DNA of 63,949 bases from Phycisphaerales bacterium UBA2218 (GCA_002327785.1 DCUI01000107.1:1-63949); one strand, 5' to 3'; numbered from the stretch's first letter, positions 54,015 through 62,858 are shown. The notes: generated by a model not told the origin, from the letters alone. Program-made: numbers and translations.

Positions 54015-54905
54015 ATGAACTTCGCCCTATTCGTTCAATACGCCCTCTCGGGTATCACCGTCGGCAGCGTGTATGCCATCGTTGCGATCGGCTTCAACAT
54101 CATTTACTGCACGACGGGGATCATCAACTTCGCACAGGGTGAATTCCTGATCGTCGGCGCCATGACGGCGATCAGCCTGGCCCGGGTTGTTCCCTTGCCG
54201 GTGGCGATCTTCGGGGCAGTCCTGATCACGACCGTCCTCGGCGGTTTGATCGAGCTGATCTTCATCCGGCAGGTCCGCAATGCATCGGTCCTGCGGCTGG
54301 TTATTATCACGATCGGCCTGTCGATCCTGATCCGCGAGGCCATGCTGCACATCTGGGATGAGAAGCCGTGGTCGCTGCCCTACTTCACGGGTACGGCCGT
54401 ATCGACCGTCACGATCCTGGGGGCACACATCTCGGTGCAGGTCCTTTGGGTGCTCGGCGTCAGCGCCGTAATCGTCGCGGCGCTGACGCTTTTCTTCCGC
54501 TGCACGACGACCGGCCAGGCCATGCGGGCCTGCGCCGACGACCGGATGGCCGCACGCCTGTGCGGCATCAACGATCGCTGGATGGTCACACTTTCGTTCA
54601 TGCTCAGCGCCGGAATCGGCGCGCTGGCAGGTTGTGTGATTTCGCCCATCACGCAGACCCAGTACGATATGGGCGCCCCCCTGGCCATCAAGGGCTTCAC
54701 CGTCGCGATCCTCGGCGGACTGGGCAACAGCTTGGCCGCGGTGGCGGCAGGCCTGTTCCTCGGCCTGCTGGAGGCCTTCGTGGTCAGCGTGTTGCCCGCC
54801 TCCTACAAAGAGGTCGTGGCCATCGTGGTGCTGTTGTTGATCCTCGTTTTCCGCCCGAGCGGCCTGTTCGCTCGCCGGGAAACCAGCGCCTTGAGGACAG
54901 CATGA
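54015..54905 (+). CDS. livH: Branched-chain amino acid ABC permease LivH
   Basis: 296 residues, eight hydrophobic segments. Family signatures: LSGITVGSVYAIVAIGFNIIY, TTGIINFAQGEFLIVGAM, and FTVAILGGLGNSLAAVAAGLF near the C-terminus, with the EAA-like loop DDRMAARLCGINDRW before it. Forms the membrane channel with LivM. Starts 21 bases after livJ; its stop overlaps the livM start (ATGA). Confidence 0.95.
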   Translation: MNFALFVQYALSGITVGSVYAIVAIGFNIIYCTTGIINFAQGEFLIVGAMTAISLARVVPLPVAIFGAVLITTVLGGLIELIFIRQVRNASVLRLVIITIGLSILIREAMLHIWDEKPWSLPYFTGTAVSTVTILGAHISVQVLWVLGVSAVIVAALTLFFRCTTTGQAMRACADDRMAARLCGINDRWMVTLSFMLSAGIGALAGCVISPITQTQYDMGAPLAIKGFTVAILGGLGNSLAAVAAGLFLGLLEAFVVSVLPASYKEVVAIVVLLLILVFRPSGLFARRETSALRTA

Positions 54906-55972
54906 TGCGGCTGCGGGTCTACTACCCCGTCATCGCTGCGGCCGTTCTGGTCGTCCTGCTGCACGTGGTGCTCGCGGCGACCGACAAAACCTACTATATG
55001 ACGCAGGTCACCATGTCGGCCTACTACGCCCTCGTGGTGATCGGGCTGTGCCTGCTCATGGGCTACGCGGGGCAGATCTCCCTGGGCCATGCGGGCTTTT
55101 TCGCCATCGGCGGTTATACCATCGCCGCCCTGACGACACACAACCTCATCGCCTATCGCGACACGCCGGCCTTCATGTCGCTGAAATCGCTCGGGCTGAT
55201 CGTGCAGTGGCAGGATCTCTATGGCAACGAGGTCCTTTCCTTCTCTCCCCGGCTGGCGTTTGTGGCCGCAATGCTGCTGACGGCCCTGATCGCCCTGGCG
55301 ATCGGCCTGCCCGTGATCCGGCTCAAGGGCCACTACTTGGCCATGGCCACGCTTGGCTTTGGCCTGATTATCTACCGCGTCGTCCTGGGTGCGAGGCTCT
55401 TCGGCCAGGCCGACGGCATCTCCAACGTGCCGGCCTTTCGGCTCCTGGGCGGCCTCCAGGTCAACGGCAGAGCACCGTTTCGAATTCAGAACTACTACAT
55501 CGCCTGGGTCGCGGTGCTGGCAGCCATGGTCCTGGCCTTGAACCTGATCCACTCGCGCGTCGGCCGGGCGCTGCGATCAATCCATCAGAGCGAGGAAGCG
55601 GCCCACTCACTGGGCATCAACACCTATCGCTACAAGCTCGCCACGTTCGTCCTCAGCGCCCTGCTCGCCGCTGTCGGCGGCGCACTCCTGACCCACTATA
55701 ACGCCAGCATCGGACCGTCCGAAGTGACGGTCATGAAGTCCGTGCGCTACGTCGCCATCGTCGCGGTCGGCGGCATGGCCAATCTATGGGGCGCGATGGT
55801 CATGGGAGTCCTGCTGAACTTCCTCTCGCTCCGGGGCGTTTTCGGGTCATACGACGACGCCGTGTTCGGGACCATTCTCATCGGCGTCATGCTCTTCGCC
55901 CCCCAGGGCCTGTTGCGAGTACCCAGGCTCAAGGCGATCACTTCCCTGCTGCCGAGGAGGTCGCATGGATAG
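54902..55972 (+). CDS. livM: Branched-chain amino acid ABC permease LivM
   Basis: 356 residues from the first of two adjacent ATGs. Signatures: MGYAGQISLGHAGFFAIGGY, GLPVIRLKGHYLAMATLGFG, and the EAA loop SEEAAHSLGINTYRYKLATF. The loop DTPAFMSLKSLGLIVQWQDL and the following are longer than in E. coli LivM. Second half of the channel with LivH. Overlaps livH by 4 bases and livG by 8. Confidence 0.94.
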   Translation: MMRLRVYYPVIAAAVLVVLLHVVLAATDKTYYMTQVTMSAYYALVVIGLCLLMGYAGQISLGHAGFFAIGGYTIAALTTHNLIAYRDTPAFMSLKSLGLIVQWQDLYGNEVLSFSPRLAFVAAMLLTALIALAIGLPVIRLKGHYLAMATLGFGLIIYRVVLGARLFGQADGISNVPAFRLLGGLQVNGRAPFRIQNYYIAWVAVLAAMVLALNLIHSRVGRALRSIHQSEEAAHSLGINTYRYKLATFVLSALLAAVGGALLTHYNASIGPSEVTVMKSVRYVAIVAVGGMANLWGAMVMGVLLNFLSLRGVFGSYDDAVFGTILIGVMLFAPQGLLRVPRLKAITSLLPRRSHG

Positions 55973-56735
55973 CGTCCTGCTCGAAACCCGCAGCCTGCAT
56001 CGCTCTTTCGGTGGCGTCCACGCCGTCCGGGATGTCAGCATGAAAGTGCAATCAGGCGCGATCAAGGCCGTCATCGGCCCGAACGGAGCCGGAAAGACCA
56101 CCCTGTTCAACCTGATCGCCGGAACGACTGCGCCCCATCAGGGCGAAATCCTCTTTCGCGGCAAACAAATCACCGCCTGGAAGCCGCACGCCGTCGCGTC
56201 GCTCGGGATTGCCCGAACCTTCCAGACGACAAAGCTGTTTCCCCACATGACGGTCCATGAGAACGTCATGGTGGGCCGGCATCCGCGGACCCGCGCGGGG
56301 TTCTTCGCGGGCTTGTTGAACCTGCCGTGGACCTGGCGAGAAGACCGGGAGACCCAAATCAAAGCGGCCGAAATCCTCGTGGACCTCGGTCTGGCAGCCT
56401 ATGCGAAAGAGACGGCGGCCAACCTGTCTTTCGGCCGTCAGCGACTCGTGGAGTTCGCGCGGGCCCTGGCGACGGAGCCCGCCCTGCTGCTGCTCGATGA
56501 GCCGGCGGCCGGGCTGAACATCTACGAGACCAAGGAACTCTCCGATCTGATCCTCAAGATCCGCGACCGGGGCGTCACGTGCCTGATCGTGGAGCACGAC
56601 ATGTCCCTCGTGATGAATATCTCGGACGAGGTGCTCGTCCTCGACCAGGGGCAGAAGATCGCGGAAGGCCCGCCGAAGGAGATTCAGCGAAATCCTGACG
56701 TGATCCGCATCTATCTGGGGGACGACCATGCTTAA
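55965..56735 (+). CDS. livG: ABC transporter ATP-binding protein LivG
   Basis: 256 residues. Walker A GPNGAGKTT (about 36-44), Q-loop region ARTFQTTKLFPHMTV, signature NLSFGRQRLVEFARAL (LSFGRQ in place of LSGGQ, as is normal in LivG), Walker B LLLLDEPAAGLN, His switch IVEHDM. ATPase for the LivHM channel. Overlaps neighbours by 8 bases on both sides. Confidence 0.96.
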   Translation: MDSVLLETRSLHRSFGGVHAVRDVSMKVQSGAIKAVIGPNGAGKTTLFNLIAGTTAPHQGEILFRGKQITAWKPHAVASLGIARTFQTTKLFPHMTVHENVMVGRHPRTRAGFFAGLLNLPWTWREDRETQIKAAEILVDLGLAAYAKETAANLSFGRQRLVEFARALATEPALLLLDEPAAGLNIYETKELSDLILKIRDRGVTCLIVEHDMSLVMNISDEVLVLDQGQKIAEGPPKEIQRNPDVIRIYLGDDHA

Positions 56736-57462
56736 GATCCGCAATCTCGAGGCCGGCTACGGGCCCCTGCGGGTCCTCAAGGGAATCAGCCTGCACGTGT
56801 CCCCGGGCGAGGCAGTCGCCGTGATCGGGGCCAATGGGGCAGGCAAAACCACGTTGCTCAAGACCATCGCGGGAGTCCTGAAAGCCCGTTCGGGCGAGAT
56901 CGTTTTCGACAAGCAGAACGTCCTGGGCCGGCCGGCGGAAAAGATCGTCGGCCTGGGCTGTTGTCTCGTCCCCGAGGGCCGGCACGTCTTCCCCACGATG
57001 ACTGTCCGGGAGAATCTCCTGCTCGGGGCTTTCTGCCGCCGCCGCAAGAACAACGGCGCGAGCCGCAACGACAGCCTGGAGCAGGTCTACAATCTCTTCG
57101 GCATCTTGAAGGAGCGGTCGAACCAGCTCGCCGGCACGCTCTCGGGCGGCCAGCAGCAGATGCTGGCCATCGGCAGGGCCCTGATGTCCAGGCCGAGATT
57201 GCTGATGATGGACGAGCCCTCGCTGGGCGTCGCCCCTTTGGTCGTGCGGGACATCTACGAGACCATCGTCACGCTCAAGCGCAACGGCCTGACGATCCTG
57301 CTCGTCGAGCAGAACGCCCGGGCCGCCCTGGCGGTCGCCGACCGAGGCTATGTGATCGAGACCGGCCAGATCGTCCTGCAGGGCCCGTCCCGACAGCTCA
57401 GCGATAACCCGGAGGTGCAGCGGGCCTATCTCGGGAAAGAGTATCGGAGCATCGATGAATAA
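56728..57462 (+). CDS. livF: ABC transporter ATP-binding protein LivF
   Basis: 244 residues. Walker A GANGAGKTT, Q-loop region LVPEGRHVFPTMTV, signature TLSGGQQQMLAIGRAL, Walker B LLMMDEPSLGVA, His-switch equivalent LVEQNA (Gln replaces His, as usual in LivF). Second ATPase of the transporter. Followed after 72 bases by the acyl-CoA ligase gene. Confidence 0.96.
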   Translation: MLKIRNLEAGYGPLRVLKGISLHVSPGEAVAVIGANGAGKTTLLKTIAGVLKARSGEIVFDKQNVLGRPAEKIVGLGCCLVPEGRHVFPTMTVRENLLLGAFCRRRKNNGASRNDSLEQVYNLFGILKERSNQLAGTLSGGQQQMLAIGRALMSRPRLLMMDEPSLGVAPLVVRDIYETIVTLKRNGLTILLVEQNARAALAVADRGYVIETGQIVLQGPSRQLSDNPEVQRAYLGKEYRSIDE

Positions 57463-57491
57463 CGGGCGCAAGACGCCAATTTGAAACAGGG

Positions 57492-57519
57492 GAAATCCGA
57501 ATGTCGAATTTCGGATTTG
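57492..57519. repeat. Self-complementary heptad array before the ligase gene
   Basis: GAAATCC, GAATGTC, GAATTTC, GGATTTG in 7-base phase. AAATCCGAA and TTCGGATTT can pair, so it forms a hairpin just upstream of the ligase start and may affect its translation. Confidence 0.65.
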
Positions 57520-57534
57520 CTTCGGGGCAAACTC

Positions 57535-58890
57535 ATGGACCAGGTAAACCTGTATAATCCCAAGTGCGAAACGATCCCGCGTGACGAGCTGAGACAGGTC
57601 CAGTTCGAGCGACTGCAATCGACGTTGAACCGGGTCTACCGCAACGTCGCGTTCTACAAGGCGGCGTTCGACGGCCACCGCGTCAACCTGGAACGCATCA
57701 CGGATCTGTCAGCGATGCGAGAACTGCCCTTCACCACAAAGGAAGACCTGCAGCGAAGCTACCCCTACGATATGTTCGCGGTCCCGCTGCGCGACATCGT
57801 GCGAATTCACACGACCTCGGGCACGACGGGCAAAGGGGCGTCGCCGCACGATGCGGCGCTGGGAGGCCCCAAGCCCATCGTCGTCGGGTACACGCAAAAC
57901 GACCTGCGGAACTGGCGGGAGTGCGCGGCCCGGCTGCTCACAGCCGCGGGCGTGACGCAGCACGATGTCGTCCAGATCGCCCTGCACTACAGCCTGTTCG
58001 CAGAGGGCTTCGGGTTTCACCAGGGGGCCGAGCGGGTTGGCGCGTCGGTGATTCCCGCGTCCCTGGCGACCGGGGTCGCCAAGCAGATCGTGGTCATGAG
58101 GGACTTCAAGACGACCGTGCTGATCTCCACGCCAAGCCATGCCCTGAACATCGCGGTGAGTCTCGACGAAGCACAGGTCAGCCTGGAACGGTTATCCCTG
58201 AGGTTGGGCCTGTTCAGCGGCGAGCGATGGAGCGACACGCTGCGACGGCAGTTGGAGGAGCGGCTCCGCATCGACTCGATCGACACCTATGGCCCGACCG
58301 AGGTCCTCGGACCCGGCGTCGCCGGCGAGTGCCACCTGCGACACGGCCTGCACATCAACGAAGACCAGTTCATCGTCGAAGTCGTCGATCCCAAGACGCT
58401 TGCGCCCGTCGCCGAGGGTCACGAGGGGGAGTTGGTGGTCACGACGATCATGAAAGAAGGCTTTCCGCTCATCCGTTACCGAACCGGGGACATCACGCGA
58501 CTCAATCCCGAGCCCTGCCCCTGCGGCAGGACCTTCCTCCGTATGGCCCCCGTATGCGGACGGACGGACGATCTCGTGCTCGTTCGTGGCGTCGGGTTTT
58601 TCCCGGCACAGATCGAGGGAATTCTCGCCGAGTGCAGCGGCATCAGCCCCTACTTCCAGATCATTCTCGACCAGGAAGGCGGCGTGGACACCATTCAGAT
58701 CCGTGTGGAGATCGCGGATGACATTCAGTCGCTCGATAAGGTCAAGGCCATTGAGACCCTGCGGCTGGAGGCGGCCAAGCGCATCCAGGCCGTGCTCGAC
58801 ATCGAGGCCAAGGTAATCCTCCTGGAACCCGGCTCCCTGCGGCGACTCGCCGGCGGGGCCGAACGCGTCGTGGACCGAAGGCCCGGATAG
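57535..58890 (+). CDS. paaK: Phenylacetate-CoA ligase family enzyme with an insertion in the P-loop
   Basis: 451 residues; ATG with GGGG 9 bases upstream, the weak site being behind the hairpin. ANL-superfamily acyl-CoA ligase: LPFTTKEDLQRSYPYDMFA, P-loop HTTSGTTGK (about 92-100), IDTYGPTEVLGPGVAGEC (A5-like motif), HEGELVVTTIMKEGFPLIRY, RTGDITRL, and the C-terminal RGVGFFPAQIEGIL. After GTTGK come 13 extra residues (GASPHDAALGGPK) before PIVVGYT, where PaaK enzymes read GTTGKPTVVGYT. Activates phenylacetate or another aryl acid to its CoA ester; with the upstream transporter it suggests uptake plus activation. Confidence 0.88.
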   Translation: MDQVNLYNPKCETIPRDELRQVQFERLQSTLNRVYRNVAFYKAAFDGHRVNLERITDLSAMRELPFTTKEDLQRSYPYDMFAVPLRDIVRIHTTSGTTGKGASPHDAALGGPKPIVVGYTQNDLRNWRECAARLLTAAGVTQHDVVQIALHYSLFAEGFGFHQGAERVGASVIPASLATGVAKQIVVMRDFKTTVLISTPSHALNIAVSLDEAQVSLERLSLRLGLFSGERWSDTLRRQLEERLRIDSIDTYGPTEVLGPGVAGECHLRHGLHINEDQFIVEVVDPKTLAPVAEGHEGELVVTTIMKEGFPLIRYRTGDITRLNPEPCPCGRTFLRMAPVCGRTDDLVLVRGVGFFPAQIEGILAECSGISPYFQIILDQEGGVDTIQIRVEIADDIQSLDKVKAIETLRLEAAKRIQAVLDIEAKVILLEPGSLRRLAGGAERVVDRRPG

Positions 58891-59109
58891 CGGGCCACGT
58901 TTGTAGCGACGCCGGAAGGCCTTCTCTTCCCTATGTAAAAGATATGCCCTCACGGGCGCACTACGAACTGGAATTCGCGCAGCCACGTGTCTTTCCTCTT
59001 GATTCCGGGGACCGATTTCACCACAATAGCGGCATCGGGGGCGAGGATGGACGGGCCGCCCCGATCGCGTTGTGTTCACAAAGGTGCCGTCGTGGGGAAA
59101 ATACGTGTG
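58891..59109. other. Short intergenic region
   Basis: No gene seen between the ligase and kinase genes; a small GAAGGCC/GGCCTTC stem lies at about 58914-58927. Confidence 0.4.
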
Positions 59110-60255
59110 ATGGCCGAAAAGAAGGCGCCAACGAAGTTCGCTCCGGCCGAACGAGCCTCGCCGGAAGAGATCACGCGTCAGAGCCGGCTTTTCACCGGCA
59201 AGAGGCTGCTGGGCATGCTGCCCGACATGATGCCCTGCATCCTGATGGTGCTCAACGAATATCGTCAGATCGTCTTCTCGAACCAGCGACTTGCGGAGCT
59301 TCTGCCGCCGGCGCACCGGGACCGCAACATCCTCGGCATGCGGCCGGGCGAGGCCCTGGGCTGCACGCATGGCTTCGAATCCGAGGGCGGCTGCGGCACG
59401 ACCGAGTTCTGCAGCCTGTGCGGCGCCGTGCATGCGATCCTGGCCAGCCAGAGCGGCCAAAGCGATGTCCGGGAATGCCGCATCATCCGGCGACACAACA
59501 GCGAGGCCGTGGACTTGAGGATCTGGACCACGCCGGTGACGGTCGCGGACGAACGATTTATCATCTGCGCCGCCCTGGATATCAGCCACGAGAAACGCCG
59601 GCATGCCCTCGAGCACATCTTCCTGCACGACATCTACAATGTGGCCTACGGTCTGTCCTGGTATGCCGACTTCCTCCGGAAAGGCACACTGGACAAGGTC
59701 GAGGAATACGCCGACACGATTAAACGCCTCTGCGGCGAGCTGATCGACGAGATCGACGCCCAGCGAATCCTCCTGCGGGCCGAGAGCGGCGAGCTGACCC
59801 TCAAGCCCGAACGCATCACCTCGCTGCGCGTCTTGCAGGAGACCATCGCGATCTACAGCCGGCACCCCGCCGGCCAGGACCGCGTTCTCCGTCTCGATGA
59901 GAAAATCGCCGACGTCGCCCTCGTCAGCGACAAGACCCTGCTGACGCGGGTCCTGTGCAACATGGTCAAGAATGCCCTGGAGGCGTGCCGGGCCCGCGAG
60001 ACTGTGACGGTCGGCTGCACCACCGCCGATGGCATGGCACAATTCTGGGTCCACAACCCAGGCCACATGTCGCGGGAGGTCCAGCTCCAGGTCTTCCATC
60101 GATCCTTCTCGACGAAGGGCCGAGGCCGAGGCTTGGGCACTTACAGCATCAAGCTGCTCACCGAGCGATACCTCAAAGGCAGCGTCTCCTTCACCAGCAC
60201 TCCAAAAGCCGGCACAACCTTCACCGTCTACTGCCCCCTGCCGCCGAAGCCGTGA
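59110..60255 (+). CDS. PAS-domain sensor histidine kinase with a Cys-rich PAS insert
   Basis: 381 residues from MAEKKAPTKF (GTG 59092 is possible). No membrane segment, so cytoplasmic. PAS about 40-160 (PCILMVLNEYRQIVFSN) with a Cys-rich stretch GCTHGFESEGGCGTTEF followed by CSLCGAVHA, which could bind a metal, cluster or heme. Phospho-acceptor H173 in LHDIYN, N-box NMVKNALEACRA, G-box KGRGRGLGTYSIKLL. No response regulator is adjacent. Same strand as the liv-paaK operon, 219 bases downstream, so it may sense the same metabolic state. Confidence 0.9.
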   Translation: MAEKKAPTKFAPAERASPEEITRQSRLFTGKRLLGMLPDMMPCILMVLNEYRQIVFSNQRLAELLPPAHRDRNILGMRPGEALGCTHGFESEGGCGTTEFCSLCGAVHAILASQSGQSDVRECRIIRRHNSEAVDLRIWTTPVTVADERFIICAALDISHEKRRHALEHIFLHDIYNVAYGLSWYADFLRKGTLDKVEEYADTIKRLCGELIDEIDAQRILLRAESGELTLKPERITSLRVLQETIAIYSRHPAGQDRVLRLDEKIADVALVSDKTLLTRVLCNMVKNALEACRARETVTVGCTTADGMAQFWVHNPGHMSREVQLQVFHRSFSTKGRGRGLGTYSIKLLTERYLKGSVSFTSTPKAGTTFTVYCPLPPKP

Positions 60256-60274
60256 CAGTTCTAAGGATGACAAC

Positions 60275-60745
60275 ATGCCGTTCGTTCCATTTCATGACTA
60301 CTTTCCGGAAATCGCGGAGCGTGAGACGCAATCCATCACAGTCTTTCCCCATGACCCTCTCGGCCTGCCCGCCGGCGAGTATGGCTTTCTGGAATTGTAC
60401 TGCGACGAGCCCGGATGCGATTGCCGCCGCGTCTTCTTCTATGTGCTCTGCCCATCGCGGGAAGAAGTCCAGGCAGTCATCGCCTGGGGCTGGGAGAGCG
60501 TGGACTTCTATATGAGGTGGTTCAAATACGGAGATCACGCTGACGCGGTCAAGTTGAAAGGCCCTGTCCTGAACTCCGGCAGCCCCGCCACGGAGTTGGC
60601 CCCCGGCCTGCTGGAACTGGTGCGGAACGTGCTCCTGACGGACCCCGAGTACGCCGAACGCATCAAGAGACACTACACGATGGTCCGGGAGAGAATCGAC
60701 AGACCCCGCAAACCTGGGAAACGCAGGCCAAGGATGCACCGGTGA
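60275..60745 (+). CDS. Hypothetical protein with a CxxPxCDC metal-binding-like motif
   Basis: 156 residues; TAAGGAT upstream of the ATG. The N-terminal MPFVPFHDYFPEIAERETQS is followed by LELYCDEPGCDCRRVFFYV, a Cys-x4-Cys-x-Cys cluster, then VIAWGWESVDFYMRW and a helical C-terminus (RIKRHYTMVRER). Uncharacterised family; I recall similar proteins in other bacteria without function. Starts 20 bases after the kinase gene, probably co-transcribed. Confidence 0.75.
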   Translation: MPFVPFHDYFPEIAERETQSITVFPHDPLGLPAGEYGFLELYCDEPGCDCRRVFFYVLCPSREEVQAVIAWGWESVDFYMRWFKYGDHADAVKLKGPVLNSGSPATELAPGLLELVRNVLLTDPEYAERIKRHYTMVRERIDRPRKPGKRRPRMHR

Positions 60746-60807
60746 AAAAGCCTTCCTCCATAATAATAGAATCCCTTCCTGCCTGATGGCCTCGTAAACG
60801 GCGAAAC

Positions 60808-60825
60808 GGCCCGCTCACGCGGGCC
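60808..60825. repeat. Short perfect hairpin before the fecR gene
   Basis: GGCCCGC / GCGGGCC, a 7-bp stem with a 4-base loop. Might end the upstream transcript; no U-tract follows. Confidence 0.4.
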
Positions 60826-60875
60826 AAACGCAGAATTGTCAAGTTATTGAAACGAGACGGTTTCGGGAGTGCATC

Positions 60876-61967
60876 ATGGGACGCGTAAACGACGACCAAT
60901 GGCTGGACGAGGCACTGAACGGGGCCATCCACTCGGACGACACGCGGCCGGACTTCCAGCAGTGGATCGCGGATCACCCCGAGGCTGTGGAAATGCTCAC
61001 TTCGCGGACGCAGCCGACAAGGCAACGCCCGCTTGGGATCAGGAGAATCACCATGAACGCCACATTCGTCAAGATCGCGGCAGCCGCCGTGATCGCAGTC
61101 GCAGCCATCGTCGGAATCGCCAAACTCACGCACAATCCCGCGGATAATCCGCCCACCGTCGGCCCGGTCGCCCAGGAGACGATCACAGGCCCGACGACAC
61201 ACACCTTCGCCGACGGCTCGAGCGTCAAGCTGGCCGAGGGCGCCGGCATTCGCACGCTCGCGACGGCGGGCAAGAGGGGCTTCGAGCACCTCGCAGGGCA
61301 GATCGAAGTCACCGTCGCCAAGGGCAAAAGCGAGTTCATCGTCACCACCCCCTACGGGGACGTGAAGGCCCTCGGAACGCAGTTCACGATGAACATGATG
61401 GATGAGGTCGCCGCCAATACGAAGGAGCGAGTGCAACTGCTCGCGGTGAGGGTGACGGAAGGCTCCGTCGAGGTCCGCAACGCCCAGGGGACGACGACAC
61501 TCATGGAGAATCAGGATATCGTCGTCGCAGCGAACGCGGCGCCGTACGATTTCAACGAGGATGAAAGTCTCCCCAAGGAGCTGCGGGCGCGGATTCAGTC
61601 GATGATCGACGCCCTCAAGGCCAAGGACGGGGCCGCCTGGGTGGCGAACTACAACCTGGCCTACCTGTACAAGCTGGCCAAGGGCCAGGTCCAGTACGAT
61701 CCGCAGCGCTTCGGCGGGACCGCCGAGGACGCCCGGAACTTCCAGAAGGGACTCGGCGACAAGGTCTCCAGCCCCGAGGACCTGGCCAAGATGGTCGCGT
61801 CGAGCCTCAACAGCCAGGGCGGCGACATCTACATCACCTCGATCACGATGAACCGGGCCGGCGATCACGCCACCGCCCGGTGCGTCAGCAAGAACGGCAG
61901 CCGTACAGTCGTGACGACCCCCCAATGGCACAACTTCGACGGCGGCTGGTGGCAGATCGACGACTGA
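60876..61967 (+). CDS. FecR-domain membrane protein
   Basis: 363 residues; GGGAG 6 bases before ATG. Residues 1-60 resemble a short anti-sigma-like cytoplasmic part (DDQWLDEALNGAI), TM helix about 64-85 (VKIAAAAVIAVAAIVGIAKL), then a FecR domain (about 100-210: FADGSSVKLAEGAGIRTLA, HLAGQIEVTVAKGKSEFIV, GDVKALGTQFTM, RVTEGSVEVRNAQG) and an extra C-terminal part, about 220-363, in which WHNFDGGWWQID ends the chain. FecR proteins normally pair with an ECF sigma factor, but none is adjacent here. The C-terminal part resembles nothing I can name. Confidence 0.88.
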   Translation: MGRVNDDQWLDEALNGAIHSDDTRPDFQQWIADHPEAVEMLTSRTQPTRQRPLGIRRITMNATFVKIAAAAVIAVAAIVGIAKLTHNPADNPPTVGPVAQETITGPTTHTFADGSSVKLAEGAGIRTLATAGKRGFEHLAGQIEVTVAKGKSEFIVTTPYGDVKALGTQFTMNMMDEVAANTKERVQLLAVRVTEGSVEVRNAQGTTTLMENQDIVVAANAAPYDFNEDESLPKELRARIQSMIDALKAKDGAAWVANYNLAYLYKLAKGQVQYDPQRFGGTAEDARNFQKGLGDKVSSPEDLAKMVASSLNSQGGDIYITSITMNRAGDHATARCVSKNGSRTVVTTPQWHNFDGGWWQIDD

Positions 61968-61993
61968 GCACCGTCCGACGCGGGTGGTCATCC

Positions 61994-62024
61994 AAGCCGG
62001 GCTTCTCGCAAACCCGGCTTTCTT
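61994..62024 (+). terminator. Rho-independent terminator after fecR
   Basis: 8-bp stem AAGCCGGG / CCCGGCTT, 11-base loop, then TCTT. Starts 27 bases after the stop. Confidence 0.75.
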
Positions 62025-62591
62025 CATGCGCCAGCACAACAAATGCAACCTTTCCGCCGTCTGTGCATTATGATAGGTGAAGACTGACTCCGGAGCAGTG
62101 AAATGGCGGAGGGAACGATGAGACTGGGACATGGAATGACTCCTGATCAAAGGGTTCATCAAGCATCGCTCCGGCCCGCAGGGCATTCATACAAAGGCAC
62201 TCTCCTAAACGGGATAGCCTGGGCGATCCAAGACACCCGGCTTCACCAACGACACGACCACCGACTGCGGAGCCAGACTCAGGAACGGGCACAAGGCACC
62301 AACGCGTCCTCGGCTATAACTGTCGGAGCGAACCGGCACCCCATATCATAACCCGTTTCTTCCCGGCACGGGCCGCGAAGCGGCTGAGCGACTCAGGATG
62401 ACAGCAAGGAGCCGTCATTCCGCCACACGGAGTCGCACGCGACGCGCAACGACGGATAGTTTTCGCTTGCAAGACCGACGGACGACGATATGCTGAACAA
62501 CAGTGTGTTAGGCGTCGGACGTTGGGAACGCGGTGAACCAACTACACAGAACGCGGTTCGCACAGCACACGACGAACCGAAGGAGTGATGG
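62025..62591. other. Intergenic with one REP arm
   Basis: A frame at 62103-62351 starts MAEGTMRLGHGM after a good GGAG, but its composition is not protein-like and I do not call it. A GTCATCCTGA-family arm, inverse orientation, lies at 62374-62404. Confidence 0.5.
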
Positions 62592-62801
62592 ATGGCGAAG
62601 ATCATCAAGGTCAGGTGTACGGGGCCGGAGCAGCACGAGAATGAGATCGATCTGGACGATGTCATCGGCTCGGATGTCGTGATCTACGGCAACCCGATCT
62701 CCACCGGGCGAGACCTGCCTGCGCAGATCGTCCGGCGATGCGATATCTGCGACCAGGGCAAAGTCATCGTCACTCGCGAGATGATCGAACAGCACCTGTG
62801 A
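62592..62801 (+). CDS. Small hypothetical protein with a CxxC motif
   Basis: 69 residues; GAAGGAG upstream of the ATG is excellent. KIIKVRCTGPEQHENEIDLDD starts the chain; RRCDICDQGKVIVTRE near the end looks like half a zinc ribbon (CxxC). Family not recognised. Reading is compact and acidic-to-basic balanced, as in true small proteins. The next gene follows after 57 bases on the same strand. Confidence 0.75.
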   Translation: MAKIIKVRCTGPEQHENEIDLDDVIGSDVVIYGNPISTGRDLPAQIVRRCDICDQGKVIVTREMIEQHL

Positions 62802-62858
62802 GCGACGACGCGATCGCCATCGTGCGCTCAAGTCTGAGGAAAGAACCGGAGTCCGGTC

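Noticed and set aside
60663..62186. A 507-codon minus-strand open frame opposite fecR
   Set aside because: Composition is that of an antisense shadow (His/Val/Arg-rich), while the plus strand has a coherent FecR protein with a ribosome-binding site and terminator.
62103..62351. 82-codon open frame starting MAEGTMRLGHGM
   Set aside because: Good GGAG upstream, but the residue pattern is His/Gln/Arg-rich without secondary-structure rhythm and the end runs towards a repeat arm.
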